Under the pieces are notes generated by a model. The model did no database searches. It was not told the DNA's origin and saw nothing but the letters and a program-made list of their open reading frames with translations. The translations under genes were made by a program, and so were the position numbers. Shown here piece after piece: positions 18,951 to 29,653 of a stretch of DNA of 64,000 nucleotides (positions within the stretch are counted from its first letter, which is position 1; every line of letters starts with the position of its first letter). The stretch comes from Brenneria bubanii (lineage in GTDB: Bacteria; Pseudomonadota; Gammaproteobacteria; Enterobacterales; Enterobacteriaceae): contig NZ_JAKMAJ010000004.1 in NCBI RefSeq assembly GCF_022378355.1, positions 62,001 to 126,000 on the forward strand, in the 5' to 3' direction.

Positions 18951-20099
18951 GCATATCACGATGCAGACGCTGACGATGCCGACAAACATTGGTTTTTGGC
19001 CTAGCGATTGCCAACTGGGCGGCAGCGAGGCGATGAGCGGATTCAGCAGCGGCGTCGGCGCCGTCCAGTCGGTTTCGTGCGCGCGTTGAATGCGCCTACT
19101 GAACAGGAAAGCGAGCGCGTCGCTGAGTTGCGCCGGCATGAGCGGTACCGTCGGGCTGGCGTTAAGGCGATTTTGCATATAGTCCAGCAGTAGTTGCTGT
19201 TCCTGCGCATCAAGAGGATGCGGCAGAACGGACTGCAATAGCGAGAGATGCGGCATCAGCGTACTGGATGCGGTCGGCTGCGTCATCGTCGCGCTTGCCG
19301 CGGCGGCTGAATCGTTAGCGGCCGATGCCGTCTGCCTCGCCAGTTGCCCGGCGTGCGATTGGGCTTGCGTCTGTTGCAATGCGCTTGACGCCTGCAGAAA
19401 CTGAGTCAGTAATTGCAAGTTTTTCAGCGGGATGGCGTCGCCGGCATGCAAATTCTGCATCGTCATCAGCGAAGCCCAGATCTTAGCCGGTTGTTCCGCG
19501 GTTTGGGCGGCTAAGCGAATGACCAACTGGTTCAGGCTATTTTGCTCTGAAGGCAGCAGAGGACGGTCGGAAGCGTTGGCCGCCGCCGGCTGCTGAGTGG
19601 CCGCGGCACTGGCTGACGATTGCGGGATTTGTCCATTTTGCAACAGCGTGACGACCTGCTGTAGCTGGTTATTATTAAGCGAGCTCAGAACGGTGTGACC
19701 AAACTGCTGGCGGATAAAATCACTCACTGCCTGACGATTATCGCCTTCCGGCAGCATCGCCGTTACGCGCTGCATCAATGGCTGGCGGCCGGCATTTTCC
19801 TGGTTCTGTATTTCGCTTAGTCGTGTTTGCAGTAACTGCTCGGCTGGCTGATAGTGGCGTGACGTTAGCTCGGCGCTTTGCGTTAATCCCAATCCCTGTT
19901 TCAACCCGTTCCAGATATCGGCGGCTTTTAACGTGCTTAGCGTCGTGATTTTAACGATCAGGCTCTCAAGGGTCGTCCGTTGCGCCGGCGTCAACGGTTG
20001 ATCGCCGCCGTCGGCATTGGCGGCGTGGGGCGCCGTTGCGGAAACCCCCACGGCGCGCTCGCCCGTGACAGGCGCGCCAGGACCGCTTACAGGTTGCAT
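18930..20099 (-). CDS. flk: flagellar biosynthesis regulator Flk
   Basis: A 389-residue protein resembling E. coli Flk (331 residues). It has an N-terminal [10 protein letters not shown] segment, a central region with [23 protein letters not shown], an Ala/Gln/Ser-rich linker of about 60 residues, and one C-terminal membrane helix after [12 protein letters not shown] ending in LLWILF. Flk is a tail-anchored inner-membrane protein linked to control of flagellar substrate export. I chose ATG 20099, which has GAGG just upstream and starts as E. coli Flk does; an upstream ATG at 20150 lacks this support. The longer linker accounts for most of the extra length. Confidence 0.88.
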   Translation of the reverse strand: MQPVSGPGAPVTGERAVGVSATAPHAANADGGDQPLTPAQRTTLESLIVKITTLSTLKAADIWNGLKQGLGLTQSAELTSRHYQPAEQLLQTRLSEIQNQENAGRQPLMQRVTAMLPEGDNRQAVSDFIRQQFGHTVLSSLNNNQLQQVVTLLQNGQIPQSSASAAATQQPAAANASDRPLLPSEQNSLNQLVIRLAAQTAEQPAKIWASLMTMQNLHAGDAIPLKNLQLLTQFLQASSALQQTQAQSHAGQLARQTASAANDSAAAASATMTQPTASSTLMPHLSLLQSVLPHPLDAQEQQLLLDYMQNRLNASPTVPLMPAQLSDALAFLFSRRIQRAHETDWTAPTPLLNPLIASLPPSWQSLGQKPMFVGIVSVCIVICLLWILF

Positions 20100-20280
20100 A
20101 CTTTTGTCCTCACCGCTGGCAGCTAATAACGGAATCATAGCAAGCTCCATGAGCGACGGATAGCCCTGGAACCATGCCGGCGGTTAACTGCCGGCGACCA
20201 ATAGCGTTGGGCTTCCTGCCCATTCAGTGGCAAAATAAGCTCCCTATTTTGAACTGGGTAACAGGTTATCGGGGAAGACA

Positions 20281-21417
20281 ATGAAAATTCTGGTTGATGA
20301 AAATATGCCGTATGCACGCGAGCTATTTAGCCGGCTGGGTGATGTTCAGGCGGTGACGGGACGTCCGCTGCCGCGTGAGGCGCTCAGTGGCGCGGACGCA
20401 TTAATGGTGCGATCGGTAACCAAAGTCAACGCCGAACTCCTGACCGGTACGTCCGTCAGGTTTGTCGGCAGCGCGACGGCGGGCACCGATCACGTCGATC
20501 AGAACTGGCTTGACGCCAACGGCATCCGCTTTTCGGCCGCGCCGGGCTGCAATGCCATCGCCGTCGTCGAATACGTCTTTTCTTCCCTGCTGATGCTGGC
20601 GGAGCGCGATGGATTCCAACTGCGTGATAAAACCGTCGGGATTGTCGGCGTGGGCAATGTGGGCGGACGGCTGAATGCGCGGCTGAAAGCCTGGGGCGTC
20701 AAAACCTTACTGTGCGATCCACCGCGGGCGGAACGGGGCGACGACGAAGACTTCCGGTCATTCGACGAACTGGTGCGTGACGCCGACATCCTGACATTGC
20801 ATACGCCGCTATACCGCGACGGATCTTATAAAACGCATCATCTGGTTGATCGGGCGGTGCTGAATGATTTTGCCGCAGGCCGTATTCTGATTAATGCCTG
20901 TCGTGGGCCGGTAGTGGATAACGCCGCTTTGCTTGAGATTTTAAACCAGGGGAAAAAGCTCCGCGTGATTCTTGATGTCTGGGAGCCGGAACCGGCGTTA
21001 TCCAAGGAACTGCTGGCGTTGGTCGATGTCGGCACGTCGCATATCGCCGGATATACGCTGGAAGGCAAGGCGCGGGGCACTACGCAGGTGTTTGAGGCCT
21101 GGAGCCGGTTTATCGGCAATCCGCAACAGGTGGCGCTATCCTCCCTGTTGCCCACGCCGGACGTCGCCGAAGCGATGCTGACGTCGCCGTTGAATGAAGC
21201 GTTACTAAAGCGTCTGGTGCATCTGGTGTATGATGTGCGCCGGGATGATGCGCTGTTGCGGCATGCGGCGCATCAGGAAGGCGGATTTGATCGCCTGCGT
21301 AAGAATTATCAGGAACGACGCGAGTGGTCGTCACTTCATGTTGTCTGCGCCGATAATGACAGCGCGGACTGTCTGAATAAGCTGGGGTTCAATGCCTCAG
21401 TCGTGGTTGATGGCTAA
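20281..21417 (+). CDS. pdxB: erythronate-4-phosphate dehydrogenase PdxB
   Basis: A 378-residue NAD-dependent 2-hydroxyacid dehydrogenase family enzyme for the second step of pyridoxal-5'-phosphate synthesis. The nucleotide-binding motif is [16 protein letters not shown]. The catalytic arginine sits in [10 protein letters not shown], the acidic residue in DVWEPEP and the histidine in [14 protein letters not shown], as in E. coli PdxB. The C-terminal PdxB-specific dimerisation domain is present. It is followed 97 bp downstream by usg, and that spacer holds a small hairpin (21459-21477). Confidence 0.96.
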   Translation: MKILVDENMPYARELFSRLGDVQAVTGRPLPREALSGADALMVRSVTKVNAELLTGTSVRFVGSATAGTDHVDQNWLDANGIRFSAAPGCNAIAVVEYVFSSLLMLAERDGFQLRDKTVGIVGVGNVGGRLNARLKAWGVKTLLCDPPRAERGDDEDFRSFDELVRDADILTLHTPLYRDGSYKTHHLVDRAVLNDFAAGRILINACRGPVVDNAALLEILNQGKKLRVILDVWEPEPALSKELLALVDVGTSHIAGYTLEGKARGTTQVFEAWSRFIGNPQQVALSSLLPTPDVAEAMLTSPLNEALLKRLVHLVYDVRRDDALLRHAAHQEGGFDRLRKNYQERREWSSLHVVCADNDSADCLNKLGFNASVVVDG

Positions 21418-21514
21418 TCACCTTTATCATAAAACCTGTTAAAGACTACTGAGTACACGGGCGATGGGTTATCGCCCATGGATGTTTCATTCATAAGTTT
21501 GGGGAGAGAACCAA

Positions 21515-22525
21515 ATGTCTGACGGCTGGAGTATTGCTCTGCTGGGCGCAACGGGTGCTGTGGGCTCGGCGTTGCTGGAGTTATTGCAGGAGCGTGAATT
21601 TCCGGTGGGTGAACTGCATCCGCTGGCCAGTGAGCGTAGCGTGGGTGAAATCATCCGTTTTAACGGCAAGTCTTGTCCGGTGGAGGATGCGGCCGGTTTT
21701 GACTGGTCGCAGGCGCAACTGGCGTTTTTCGTCGCCGGTCAGGACGCCAGCGCGCGATACGCTGAAGAAGCAGGAAATGCCGGGTGTCTGGTTATCGACA
21801 GCAGCGGCCTGTTTGCGTTGGAGCCGGATGTTCCGCTGGTCGTGCCGGGCGTGAACGCCCATACGTTGGCCGATTACCGCAATCGCAATATCGTTGCGGT
21901 GGCGGATAGTTTGACCAGCCAATTGCTTAAGGCGATTAAGCCCCTGACGGATGCCGCAGGTTTGTCCCGGCTGCACGTAACGAATATGCTGTCGGTTTCC
22001 GCTCGCGGCAAAGCGGCGGTGGATGATCTGGCCGGGCAAAGCGCGCGATTATTGAACGGTATTCCGCCGGAAACGGGGCTTTTCCCCAAACAGCTGGCGT
22101 TCAACCTTTTGCCGCTATTGCCGGATAATGAAGGCAGCGTTCAGGAAGAGCGTCGCTTAGTGGATCAGGTGCGCAAAGTATTGCAGGACGATGGATTACC
22201 GGTTTCCGTCAGCTGCATCCAGTCACCGGTTTTTTACGGCCATGCGCAGGTGGTTCATCTTGAATCGCTGCGTCCGATATCCGCCGAAGAAGCCCGGGAT
22301 GAACTGTTGCAGGCCGGCGATGTACAGGTCAGCGACGAACAGGACTATCCCACACAGGTTGAAGACGCCTCCGGCAACACGCAGTTGAACATCGGTTGTT
22401 TACGTAATGATTACGGCATGCCCGAACTGTTGCAGTTCTGGTCGGTGGCGGACAATGTGCGTTTCGGCGGCGCGCTGATGGCTGTGGAAACGGCGGAATG
22501 TCTGATGCAGGAGTATTTGGGGTAA
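21515..22525 (+). CDS. usg: Usg, aspartate-semialdehyde dehydrogenase paralogue
   Basis: A 336-residue protein homologous to aspartate-semialdehyde dehydrogenase. The N-terminal nucleotide-binding segment [18 protein letters not shown] is intact. At the position where active Asd enzymes have the nucleophilic cysteine (PNCxT context) this protein reads ADSLTSQLL, so the catalytic cysteine is absent, as in E. coli Usg. A role as an active Asd is therefore unlikely and the function is unknown. Its stop overlaps the truA start (TAATG), a conserved arrangement with translational coupling. Confidence 0.93.
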   Translation: MSDGWSIALLGATGAVGSALLELLQEREFPVGELHPLASERSVGEIIRFNGKSCPVEDAAGFDWSQAQLAFFVAGQDASARYAEEAGNAGCLVIDSSGLFALEPDVPLVVPGVNAHTLADYRNRNIVAVADSLTSQLLKAIKPLTDAAGLSRLHVTNMLSVSARGKAAVDDLAGQSARLLNGIPPETGLFPKQLAFNLLPLLPDNEGSVQEERRLVDQVRKVLQDDGLPVSVSCIQSPVFYGHAQVVHLESLRPISAEEARDELLQAGDVQVSDEQDYPTQVEDASGNTQLNIGCLRNDYGMPELLQFWSVADNVRFGGALMAVETAECLMQEYLG

Positions 22526-23352
22526 TGTCTGAATTGATTCAGGCGGAGGAAAATGCTCCGCTGAAAATTGCGCTGGGGATTGAGTATGACGGCAGCCGCT
22601 ACTATGGCTGGCAACGTCAGGCCGAGGTCGGCAGCGTTCAGGCGTGTCTTGAAAAGGCATTAAGCAAAGTCGCCAATGCGCCGATCGTCGTCTTTTGCGC
22701 CGGGCGTACCGACGCCGGCGTGCATGCGACCGGGCAGGTTGTCCACTTCTCCACGCATGCCGTACGCAAGGATGCCGCCTGGACGATGGGCGTCAATGCC
22801 AATTTACCGTCGGATATCGCGGTACGCTGGGTAAAAACGGTCGATGATGATTTTCATGCCCGCTTCAGCGCCACGGCACGCCGTTATCGCTATATTATCT
22901 ATAATCATCGCTACCGCCCGGCAGTGCTGGCGCGGGGCGTTACGCATTTTTATCACCCGCTGGATGCGGAACGGATGGCGCGCGCCGGTCAGTGTCTGCT
23001 GGGAGAAAATGATTTTACTTCATTCCGCGCCGTTCAATGTCAGTCGCGCAGCCCCTGGCGTAATGTAAATCATTTAAAGGTTACACGTTATGGCGCTTAT
23101 ATCGTGGTAGATATCAAGGCTAACGCGTTTGTGCACCACATGGTGCGTAATATCGTCGGGAGTCTGATGGAAGTCGGATGCGGTAATCAGCCCGAGGCGT
23201 GGATCGCGGAACTGCTGGCGGCAAAAGATCGCTCGTTGGCGGCGGCGACGGCCAGGGCCGAAGGGCTGTATCTGGTCGCCGTCGATTACCCCGCGCGTTT
23301 TGCACTGCCGCAGCCGGCGATGGGCCCGCTGTTTTTGAATGACGAATGTTAA
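22525..23352 (+). CDS. truA: tRNA pseudouridine(38-40) synthase TruA
   Basis: A 275-residue enzyme forming pseudouridine at positions 38, 39 and 40 of many tRNA anticodon arms. The catalytic aspartate is Asp63 in [15 protein letters not shown]. Other conserved parts are [14 protein letters not shown] and [17 protein letters not shown] chose the ATG at 22525, overlapping the usg stop, since the product then begins like the family; a frame opening at 22498 lies inside usg. Compared with E. coli there are a few extra residues before [10 protein letters not shown]. Confidence 0.96.
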   Translation: MSELIQAEENAPLKIALGIEYDGSRYYGWQRQAEVGSVQACLEKALSKVANAPIVVFCAGRTDAGVHATGQVVHFSTHAVRKDAAWTMGVNANLPSDIAVRWVKTVDDDFHARFSATARRYRYIIYNHRYRPAVLARGVTHFYHPLDAERMARAGQCLLGENDFTSFRAVQCQSRSPWRNVNHLKVTRYGAYIVVDIKANAFVHHMVRNIVGSLMEVGCGNQPEAWIAELLAAKDRSLAAATARAEGLYLVAVDYPARFALPQPAMGPLFLNDEC

Positions 23353-23434
23353 CTGATTATCGGGTAAGTGACGCGTTTCCGATCGGCCCAGACGGCGGTC
23401 GGAAGCAGAAAGTGGCGCCAAGAGAGATACTTTA

Positions 23435-24097
23435 ATGGAATTCATACATTTTATTATTGATTTTATACTCCATATCGATGTGCACCTGGCTGAACTGGTT
23501 GCGCAATATGGAGTCTGGGTTTATGCCATTTTGTTTGTGATTTTGTTTTGTGAAACCGGGCTGGTGGTGACGCCGTTTTTACCCGGCGATTCCTTGCTGT
23601 TTGTCGCCGGCGCTTTGGCCGCATTGCCGTCGAACGCACTGGACGTTCATCTGATGGTTGTCCTGATGTGTATCGCGGCGATCCTGGGCGATGCGGTGAA
23701 CTACACTATCGGCCGCCTGTTCGGCGAAAAATTGTTCAGCAATCCGAACTCGAAAATTTTCCGCCGCAGTTATCTGGATAAAACGCACCAGTTTTATGCC
23801 CGCCACGGCGGTAAAACAATAATTCTGGCTCGCTTCGTGCCTATTGTGAGAACATTCGCGCCGTTTGTTGCAGGCATGGGACACATGAGTTACCGGCACT
23901 TCGCCGCCTTCAATGTCGCCGGCGCTTTGCTGTGGGTGTTATTATTTTCCTATGCGGGCTACCTGTTTGGCGATTTGCCTATAGTGCAGCAAAATTTGAA
24001 ATTACTGATTGTCGCGATTATTGTCGTTTCTATTCTGCCGGGCGTAATTGAGATCATCCGTCACAGAAGAGCGGCGGCGCGTGGCAATGTAAAGTGA
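23435..24097 (+). CDS. dedA: DedA-family membrane protein
   Basis: A 220-residue inner-membrane protein of the DedA/VTT superfamily, collinear with E. coli dedA between truA and accD. Family features are [24 protein letters not shown]-type sequence near residue 30, the [15 protein letters not shown] segment and a conserved [18 protein letters not shown] with its key arginines. DedA proteins support envelope integrity; relatives have been implicated in undecaprenyl-phosphate or phospholipid movement. The exact activity of this paralogue is not established. Confidence 0.93.
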   Translation: MEFIHFIIDFILHIDVHLAELVAQYGVWVYAILFVILFCETGLVVTPFLPGDSLLFVAGALAALPSNALDVHLMVVLMCIAAILGDAVNYTIGRLFGEKLFSNPNSKIFRRSYLDKTHQFYARHGGKTIILARFVPIVRTFAPFVAGMGHMSYRHFAAFNVAGALLWVLLFSYAGYLFGDLPIVQQNLKLLIVAIIVVSILPGVIEIIRHRRAAARGNVK

Positions 24098-24327
24098 ATG
24101 AAATAAACTTTAACATCCGGTTTTACTAGTTTTTTATCCACAGTACCGGATCGTTATGGTTTAATGGGCAGCATTTATGGTCTGTTCCTGGAACAATCCT
24201 TGGTGCCAATGTTTGGTATCGCAATTAACGCGCGTCCCAGGCATTTGTTAATTGGCAGTGTTGTCAGGGAAACGTAACGCATGAACAGTGGACTGGCGTG
24301 TGCCAGGTTCAAGCAGAAAGGTTATCA

Positions 24328-25245
24328 ATGAGCTGGATTGAACGAATTCTTAACAAAAGCAATATCACGCCGACCCGTAAAGCGAATATTCCTGAAGGCG
24401 TTTGGACAAAGTGTGATAGCTGCGGCCAGGTTCTTTATCGCGCAGAGCTGGAGCGTAATCTGGAAGTTTGCCCCAAGTGCGATCATCATATGCGCCTCTC
24501 CGCGCGTGCTCGCCTCCAATCTTTCCTAGATAAGGAAGGAACCGTGGAGCTGGGGAGCGAACTGGAGCCGAAAGATATCCTGAAGTTCAAGGATTCTAAA
24601 AAATATAAGGATCGCTTGGTTGCCGCGCAAAAGCAATCGAACGAGAAAGACGCGCTGGTGGTGATGAAAGGCACTTTATACGGCATGCCTATCGTAGCGG
24701 CGTCGTTTGAATTCGCCTTTATGGGCGGTTCGATGGCATCGGTCGTCGGCGCGCGTTTCGTTCGCGCCGTTGAGCAGGCGCTTGAAGAGGGTTGCCCGCT
24801 GGTCTGTTTCTCCGCCAGCGGCGGCGCCCGTATGCAGGAAGCGCTGATGTCGCTGATGCAGATGGCGAAAACCAGTGCGGCGTTGGCGAAAATGCGCGAC
24901 CGCGGTTTACCTTATATATCCGTACTGACCGACCCGACCATGGGCGGCGTATCCGCCAGTTTGGCGATGCTGGGCGATCTGAACATCGCCGAACCCAAAG
25001 CGCTGATTGGCTTTGCGGGGCCGCGGGTGATTGAGCAAACGGTACGCGAAAAACTGCCGCCGGGCTTCCAGCGCAGTGAATTCCTGATCGAAAAGGGCGC
25101 CATCGACATGATCGTTCGTCGCCCGGATATGCGTTATAAGCTGGCGACGATTCTCGCCAAGCTGACCAACTATCCGGAGCCGGGCCAGGAAATCGTAGAG
25201 CATCATCAAGACGCCGCCCCTGATGAATTGCAGGACGAAGCGTAG
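24328..25245 (+). CDS. accD: acetyl-CoA carboxylase carboxyltransferase subunit beta
   Basis: Beta subunit of the carboxyltransferase that, with AccA, moves CO2 from biotin-AccB to acetyl-CoA to make malonyl-CoA. The 305-residue product begins [10 protein letters not shown]; the ATG at 24328 has AAAGG upstream, while an upstream frame adds residues absent from the family. The zinc ribbon cysteines are Cys29, Cys32, Cys48 and Cys51. The catalytic core includes [19 protein letters not shown] and [12 protein letters not shown]. folC follows after 90 bp containing an imperfect hairpin. Confidence 0.97.
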   Translation: MSWIERILNKSNITPTRKANIPEGVWTKCDSCGQVLYRAELERNLEVCPKCDHHMRLSARARLQSFLDKEGTVELGSELEPKDILKFKDSKKYKDRLVAAQKQSNEKDALVVMKGTLYGMPIVAASFEFAFMGGSMASVVGARFVRAVEQALEEGCPLVCFSASGGARMQEALMSLMQMAKTSAALAKMRDRGLPYISVLTDPTMGGVSASLAMLGDLNIAEPKALIGFAGPRVIEQTVREKLPPGFQRSEFLIEKGAIDMIVRRPDMRYKLATILAKLTNYPEPGQEIVEHHQDAAPDELQDEA

Positions 25246-25260
25246 TAGAACGCATGAACG

Positions 25261-25299
25261 GGAAGCATGAGCGCTGCGCTGAGCAGACTTTATGCTTCC
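25261..25299 (+). other. stem-loop in the accD-folC spacer
   Basis: Arms GGAAGCAT (25261-25268) and ATGCTTCC (25292-25299) pair perfectly around a 23-base loop that has some inner pairing. No T tract follows. It could limit readthrough into folC or protect the accD message. The role is inferred. Confidence 0.4.
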
Positions 25300-25335
25300 T
25301 GTATAAAATGAACCGTAAGTCAGTGAACGGGACTC

Positions 25336-26604
25336 ATGGATAATCTTCACATACCCCAAGCCACGTCGCCTTTGGTCACGTGGCTTCATTATCTTGAGCA
25401 CCTGCACGGTCAGGCCATTGATTTGGGACTGGCGCGCGTAAAGCAGGTTGCTGAGAATCTTCAATTATTACAGCCGGCCAATGTGGTGTTTACCGTCGCA
25501 GGAACCAATGGCAAGGGGACGACCTGCTGTACGCTGGAGTCCATACTGCTGGCCGCCGGGTTACGGGTCGGCGTATACAGTTCTCCGCATTTGTTGCGTT
25601 ATACCGAACGGGTCAGAATTCAGGGCAAAGAATTACCTGAGTCTACGCACTGTCAGGCTTTTGCCGACATCGAAGCCGGGAGAGGGGAGGTTTCACTCAC
25701 CTACTTCGAGTTCGGAACGCTGGCCGCCTTGCAGATGTTTAAACAGGCGAATCTGGACGTGGTTATTCTGGAGGTCGGTTTAGGCGGGCGTCTTGACGCG
25801 ACCAATATTATCGATGCCGATGTCGCCGTGGTGACCAGTATTGCGTTGGACCATACCGACTGGCTGGGTAGCGACAGGGAAAGTATCGGCAGGGAGAAAG
25901 CCGGTATTTTCCGCCAGGGACGACCTGCGGTTGTCGGCGAGCCGGATATGCCGGGGTCGATCGCCGCCGTCGCCGAGGAAAAAGCCGCCCTGCTATTACG
26001 GCGCGGACGGGACTGGGACTTTTCCATTCAGCGTGACGGATGGAGCTGGCAGAACAAACAGCGCGAGCTGTCAGGGCTGCCGCTGCCGAATGTTCCGTTG
26101 GCCAATGCGGCAACGGCGCTAGCTGCATTGAACGTCTCCCCTTTGAACGTGAATGAAGAGGCGATTCGCCAGGGATTACGCATGGCGGCGTTGCCCGGTC
26201 GTTTCCAGATCGTCGGCGAACATCCGCTGCTGATACTGGACGTCGCCCACAACCCCCACGCCGCCGCCTATCTGGCGCGCAGGCTATCCATGCTGCCCAA
26301 AACCGGGAAAATTCGCGCGGTGGTGGGAATGCTGGCGGATAAAGACATCGGCGGGACCTTGGGCCATCTGAAGCCCCTGGTTGATGAGTGGTACTGCGCA
26401 CCGCTGGAAGGCCCGCGCGGTGCGACGGCGCAACAATTGGCCGAGCATCTGGATGATTGCCAAGGGTTCTCCGATGTGGCCAGTGCTTGGCGGCAGGCGA
26501 TGGCGGTGTCGTTAAAACAGGATATCGTCATTGTCTGTGGTTCTTTTCATACGGTAGCGCACGTCATGGAAGCGCTGGATGAGGGGAGTACGTATGGCGA
26601 GTAA
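25336..26604 (+). CDS. folC: bifunctional dihydrofolate / folylpolyglutamate synthase FolC
   Basis: A 422-residue Mur-ligase-like enzyme that makes dihydrofolate from dihydropteroate and then adds glutamates to folates. The ATP-binding loop is FTVAGTNGKGTTCCTLE; other conserved parts are SPHLLRYTERVRI, VILEVGLGGRLDATN and LDVAHNPHAA. The length matches E. coli FolC. The last 11 bp overlap the start of dedD, so the pair is probably co-transcribed and coupled. Confidence 0.96.
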   Translation: MDNLHIPQATSPLVTWLHYLEHLHGQAIDLGLARVKQVAENLQLLQPANVVFTVAGTNGKGTTCCTLESILLAAGLRVGVYSSPHLLRYTERVRIQGKELPESTHCQAFADIEAGRGEVSLTYFEFGTLAALQMFKQANLDVVILEVGLGGRLDATNIIDADVAVVTSIALDHTDWLGSDRESIGREKAGIFRQGRPAVVGEPDMPGSIAAVAEEKAALLLRRGRDWDFSIQRDGWSWQNKQRELSGLPLPNVPLANAATALAALNVSPLNVNEEAIRQGLRMAALPGRFQIVGEHPLLILDVAHNPHAAAYLARRLSMLPKTGKIRAVVGMLADKDIGGTLGHLKPLVDEWYCAPLEGPRGATAQQLAEHLDDCQGFSDVASAWRQAMAVSLKQDIVIVCGSFHTVAHVMEALDEGSTYGE

Positions 26605-27307
26605 ATTTCAGAATCGGCTGGTGGGCACCATCATCCTGGTCGCGCTGGGCGTCATCGTATTGCCCGGCCTGTTGGATGGTAAGAAAAAACATTATGAAGA
26701 TGAATTCGCGGCAATCCCGCTGGTTCCTTCAGCGGATGAAAGCAATGAAATGGATTCTCTGCCCGCGCTGACCCAGTCTTTACCCAGCCAACCGCCGGAG
26801 GGCGCCGAGGCGGCGATGAGCGGCAGCGCAGCGGAGACAGGGACGGAAAATGTCGATAGCGGCGTCAAGCCAGAGAGTCCTCCGCCTGCGGTCAAGGCGC
26901 CGCCCGTAGTGACTGCGCCGCCCGCCGTGATTGAACGACCGGCGCAAAAGCCGGTTGAGACAAAGCCGCAGCCGAAACCAGAGGTTAAACCTAAACCCGA
27001 ACCCAAGCCCGAACCTAAACCAGAGACCAAACCTGAAGCCAAACCGGCTGAGCAAGCGCCTGTCGGACAGGCTTATGTTGTACAACTCGGCGCGTTGAAA
27101 AATGCGGACAAGGTTAATGAGATTGTCGCCAAGCTCAGACTTTCAGGCTACCGGGCGTATACCCTGCCGGCGACGCCGGTTCAGGGGCAGATTACCCGAG
27201 TTTATGTCGGCCCTGATGCGTCAAGAGCGAAATTACAGTCATCGCTGGCGGAACTTCATCAGATCAGCGGGCTGAACGGTCAGGTAAAATCCTATAGCGT
27301 GCGTTAG
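26594..27307 (+). CDS. dedD: cell-division SPOR-domain protein DedD
   Basis: A 237-residue inner-membrane protein of the division septum. It has a short cytoplasmic start (MASKFQNRLVG), one membrane helix, a long periplasmic linker rich in Pro, Lys and Glu, and a C-terminal SPOR domain beginning AYVVQLGALKNADKVNEI that binds glycan strands stripped of peptides. I chose the ATG at 26594, identical in context to E. coli DedD, rather than the one 15 bp upstream. The linker contains a near-perfect PKPEPKPE tandem repeat. Confidence 0.95.
   Translation: MASKFQNRLVGTIILVALGVIVLPGLLDGKKKHYEDEFAAIPLVPSADESNEMDSLPALTQSLPSQPPEGAEAAMSGSAAETGTENVDSGVKPESPPPAVKAPPVVTAPPAVIERPAQKPVETKPQPKPEVKPKPEPKPEPKPETKPEAKPAEQAPVGQAYVVQLGALKNADKVNEIVAKLRLSGYRAYTLPATPVQGQITRVYVGPDASRAKLQSSLAELHQISGLNGQVKSYSVR
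26941..27052 (+). repeat. Pro-Lys-Glu coding repeat in the dedD linker
   Basis: A stretch of degenerate 6-base units encoding alternating Lys-Pro and Glu-Pro (for example PKPEPKPEPKPETKPEAKP). It forms the extended periplasmic linker of DedD. Length is expected to vary between strains because the unit is repetitive. Confidence 0.7.
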
Positions 27308-27373
27308 GCAACTGACGCGCCGGTTTGCGTTTTTTGTTTGATTTCCGATTAATCAAATCGGCGGAAATACGCT

Positions 27374-27389
27374 ACGCAAACGTTTTCTT
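27374..27389 (+). promoter_or_regulatory. PurR operator upstream of cvpA-purF
   Basis: ACGCAAACGTTTTCTT matches the PurR consensus ANGCAANCGNTTNCNT at every defined base. A plausible -10 element TAGAAT lies at 27397-27402, so bound PurR would cover the promoter, as at E. coli cvpA-purF. Purine-dependent repression is therefore expected. Confidence 0.9.
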
Positions 27390-27464
27390 TTTCTGTTAGA
27401 ATGCGCCGCGAACAGGATGACGTGGCGACCTGACGGTTGGTATCGCTCATTATTAGGATAACTC

Positions 27465-27965
27465 ATGATCTGGGTTGATTACGTTATTATTGGCATCATC
27501 GGGTTTTCGGCGTTGGTCAGCCTTATCCGGGGGTTCGTGCGCGAAGCGTTGTCGCTGGTAACCTGGGGATGTGCGTTTTTTATCGCCAGCCACTACTATG
27601 TTTACCTCGCTGTGTATTTCACCCGTTTTGACGATGCACTGGTACGTAATGGTATTGCTATCGCCATTCTGTTTATTGCGACATTGATTGTGGGTGCGAT
27701 CGTCAACTATGTGATTGGTTCGCTGGTTGAACGCACCGGACTCTCAGGCACCGACCGCGTATTGGGCATTTGTTTCGGTGCGCTGCGCGGTGTGCTGATC
27801 GTTTCCGCGCTGCTATTCTTTTTGGATACCTTCACCGGTTTTTCACAGAGTACTGACTGGAAGCAGTCCCAGTTAATACCGCAGTTCAGTTATATCATCA
27901 GGTGGTTTTTTGACTACCTGCAAAGCACGTCAAGTTTCTTGCCGCAGCATCTAGATCTGCGGTAG
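27465..27965 (+). CDS. cvpA: colicin V production family protein CvpA
   Basis: A 166-residue inner-membrane protein with about four hydrophobic segments, matching CvpA. Conserved parts include the start [20 protein letters not shown], the [13 protein letters not shown] segment and [13 protein letters not shown]. It was first described as needed for colicin V production in E. coli; its basic role is unresolved, with later links to envelope stress and bile resistance. It is the first gene of the PurR-controlled cvpA-purF operon, 21 bp before purF. Confidence 0.94.
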   Translation: MIWVDYVIIGIIGFSALVSLIRGFVREALSLVTWGCAFFIASHYYVYLAVYFTRFDDALVRNGIAIAILFIATLIVGAIVNYVIGSLVERTGLSGTDRVLGICFGALRGVLIVSALLFFLDTFTGFSQSTDWKQSQLIPQFSYIIRWFFDYLQSTSSFLPQHLDLR

Positions 27966-27986
27966 CGCTGATGAGGAAAAAACACC

Positions 27987-29504
27987 ATGTGCGGTATTGT
28001 CGGTATCGCCGGTTTTACACCGGTCAACCAGTCGATTTATGACGCGTTAACGGTGTTGCAGCACCGTGGGCAGGATGCCGCAGGCATCATCACCATAGAT
28101 GCCTTGAACTGTTTTCGCCTGCGCAAGGCCAATGGCCTGGTGAAGGATGTGTTTGAAGCTCGGCACATGCAACGTTTACAAGGCAACATGGGTATCGGCC
28201 ATGTGCGTTATCCCACTGCTGGCAGTTCCAGCGCTTCGGAAGCGCAGCCTTTCTACGTAAACTCGCCGTTCGGCATCACGCTGGCGCATAACGGTAACCT
28301 GACTAACGCGCACGAACTGCGTAAAAAGCTGTTTGAGCAAGAGCGTCGTCATGTGAATACCACGTCAGATTCTGAAATTCTTCTGAATATTTTTGCCAGA
28401 GAGCTGGATCGTTTTCAGCACTATCCGCTGGAAGCCGATAACATTTTTGCGGCGGTTGCCGCGACGCACCATCAAATTCGCGGGGCTTACGCTTGCGTAA
28501 GCATGATTATCGGTCACGGAATGGTGGCTTTCCGCGATCCCAATGGGATTCGTCCTCTGGTGATTGGCAAACGCGATCTGGACGACGGCCGCTGCGAATA
28601 TATGGTGGCGTCGGAAAGCGTCGCGCTGGATACGCTGGGCTTTGAGTTTCTACGCGACGTAGCGCCGGGAGAGGCGATTTACATCACTGAGAAAGGGCAG
28701 CTGTTCACCCGTCAGTGCGCCGAGAACCCGAAAAGCAATCCGTGCCTGTTCGAATATGTCTATTTTGCGCGTCCTGATTCTTTCATCGATAAAATTTCTG
28801 TGTATAGCGCCCGTGTGCGAATGGGACAGAAGTTAGGCGAAAAGATTGCCCGACAATGGGAAGATCTGGATATCGACGTGGTGATTCCCATTCCCGAGAC
28901 CTCTTGTGATATCGCACTGGAAATCGCGCGTATTATCAACAAACCGTATCGTCAGGGCTTTGTGAAAAACCGCTATGTGGGCCGTACTTTTATCATGCCG
29001 GGCCAGCAGGCGCGCCGTAAATCAGTACGCCGCAAGCTGAACGCCAACCGCGCCGAGTTCCGTGATAAGAACGTCCTGCTGGTTGATGACTCCATTGTTC
29101 GCGGAACGACCTCCGAACAGATTGTGGAAATGGCGCGTGATGCGGGCGCCAAGCGTGTTTATCTGGCCTCGGCTGCGCCGGAAATTCGTTTCCCCAACGT
29201 TTACGGCATTGATATGCCAAGCGTTAATGAGCTGATCGCCCACGGTCGCGAAGTGGAAGAGATTCGCCAGCTTATCGGCGCGGATGCGCTGATCTTCCAG
29301 GATCTTGACGATCTGATCGCCGCTGCGCGTGAAGACAACCCGGATATCACCCAGTTCGAATGTTCGGTCTTTAACGGCGTGTATGTCACCAATGACGTCG
29401 ATCAGGGTTACCTGGACTATCTGGAAGTGTTGCGCAATGATGATGCGAAAGCGATGCGCAGCCAGAATGAAGTCGAAGATCTGGAGCTGCACAACGAAGG
29501 TTGA
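27987..29504 (+). CDS. purF: amidophosphoribosyltransferase PurF
   Basis: A 505-residue enzyme that makes 5-phosphoribosylamine from PRPP and glutamine, the committed step of purine synthesis. After Met removal Cys2 of [10 protein letters not shown] is the N-terminal nucleophile of the glutaminase domain. The phosphoribosyltransferase domain has the PRPP loop [17 protein letters not shown]. Length matches E. coli PurF (505). Control by PurR is expected from the operator before cvpA. A hairpin with a short T tract follows the stop (29531-29566). Confidence 0.97.
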   Translation: MCGIVGIAGFTPVNQSIYDALTVLQHRGQDAAGIITIDALNCFRLRKANGLVKDVFEARHMQRLQGNMGIGHVRYPTAGSSSASEAQPFYVNSPFGITLAHNGNLTNAHELRKKLFEQERRHVNTTSDSEILLNIFARELDRFQHYPLEADNIFAAVAATHHQIRGAYACVSMIIGHGMVAFRDPNGIRPLVIGKRDLDDGRCEYMVASESVALDTLGFEFLRDVAPGEAIYITEKGQLFTRQCAENPKSNPCLFEYVYFARPDSFIDKISVYSARVRMGQKLGEKIARQWEDLDIDVVIPIPETSCDIALEIARIINKPYRQGFVKNRYVGRTFIMPGQQARRKSVRRKLNANRAEFRDKNVLLVDDSIVRGTTSEQIVEMARDAGAKRVYLASAAPEIRFPNVYGIDMPSVNELIAHGREVEEIRQLIGADALIFQDLDDLIAAAREDNPDITQFECSVFNGVYVTNDVDQGYLDYLEVLRNDDAKAMRSQNEVEDLELHNEG

Positions 29505-29530
29505 CCGAGAGAATCTTTAGCGGTGTAACC

Positions 29531-29566
29531 AAAGGGGGAGTTCGCTCGGGCGTACTCCCCTTTCTG
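29531..29566 (+). terminator. probable purF terminator
   Basis: Arms AAAGGGGGAGT (29531-29541) and ACTCCCCTTT (29554-29563) pair with one bulged G around a 12-base loop; the second arm ends in TTT and continues CTGT. It lies 26 bp after the purF stop. The short T tract makes efficiency uncertain. Confidence 0.55.
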
Positions 29567-29653
29567 TCACTGCGTCATTCCTGCAAAGGCCGGCGTGATG
29601 ATGGTGGATACAATCAAAAGGACTTACACAGCAGTCGGTCAGAGGCAATATTG

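Noticed and set aside
21459-21477. GGGCGAT/ATCGCCC hairpin between pdxB and usg as a terminator
   Set aside because: Short stem with no T tract following; noted in the pdxB entry but not supported as a terminator.
24134-24142. TTATCCACA, a perfect DnaA-box sequence upstream of accD
   Set aside because: A single 9-mer is expected about once per two windows of this size by chance. There is no second box, AT-rich unwinding region or origin-type gene order.
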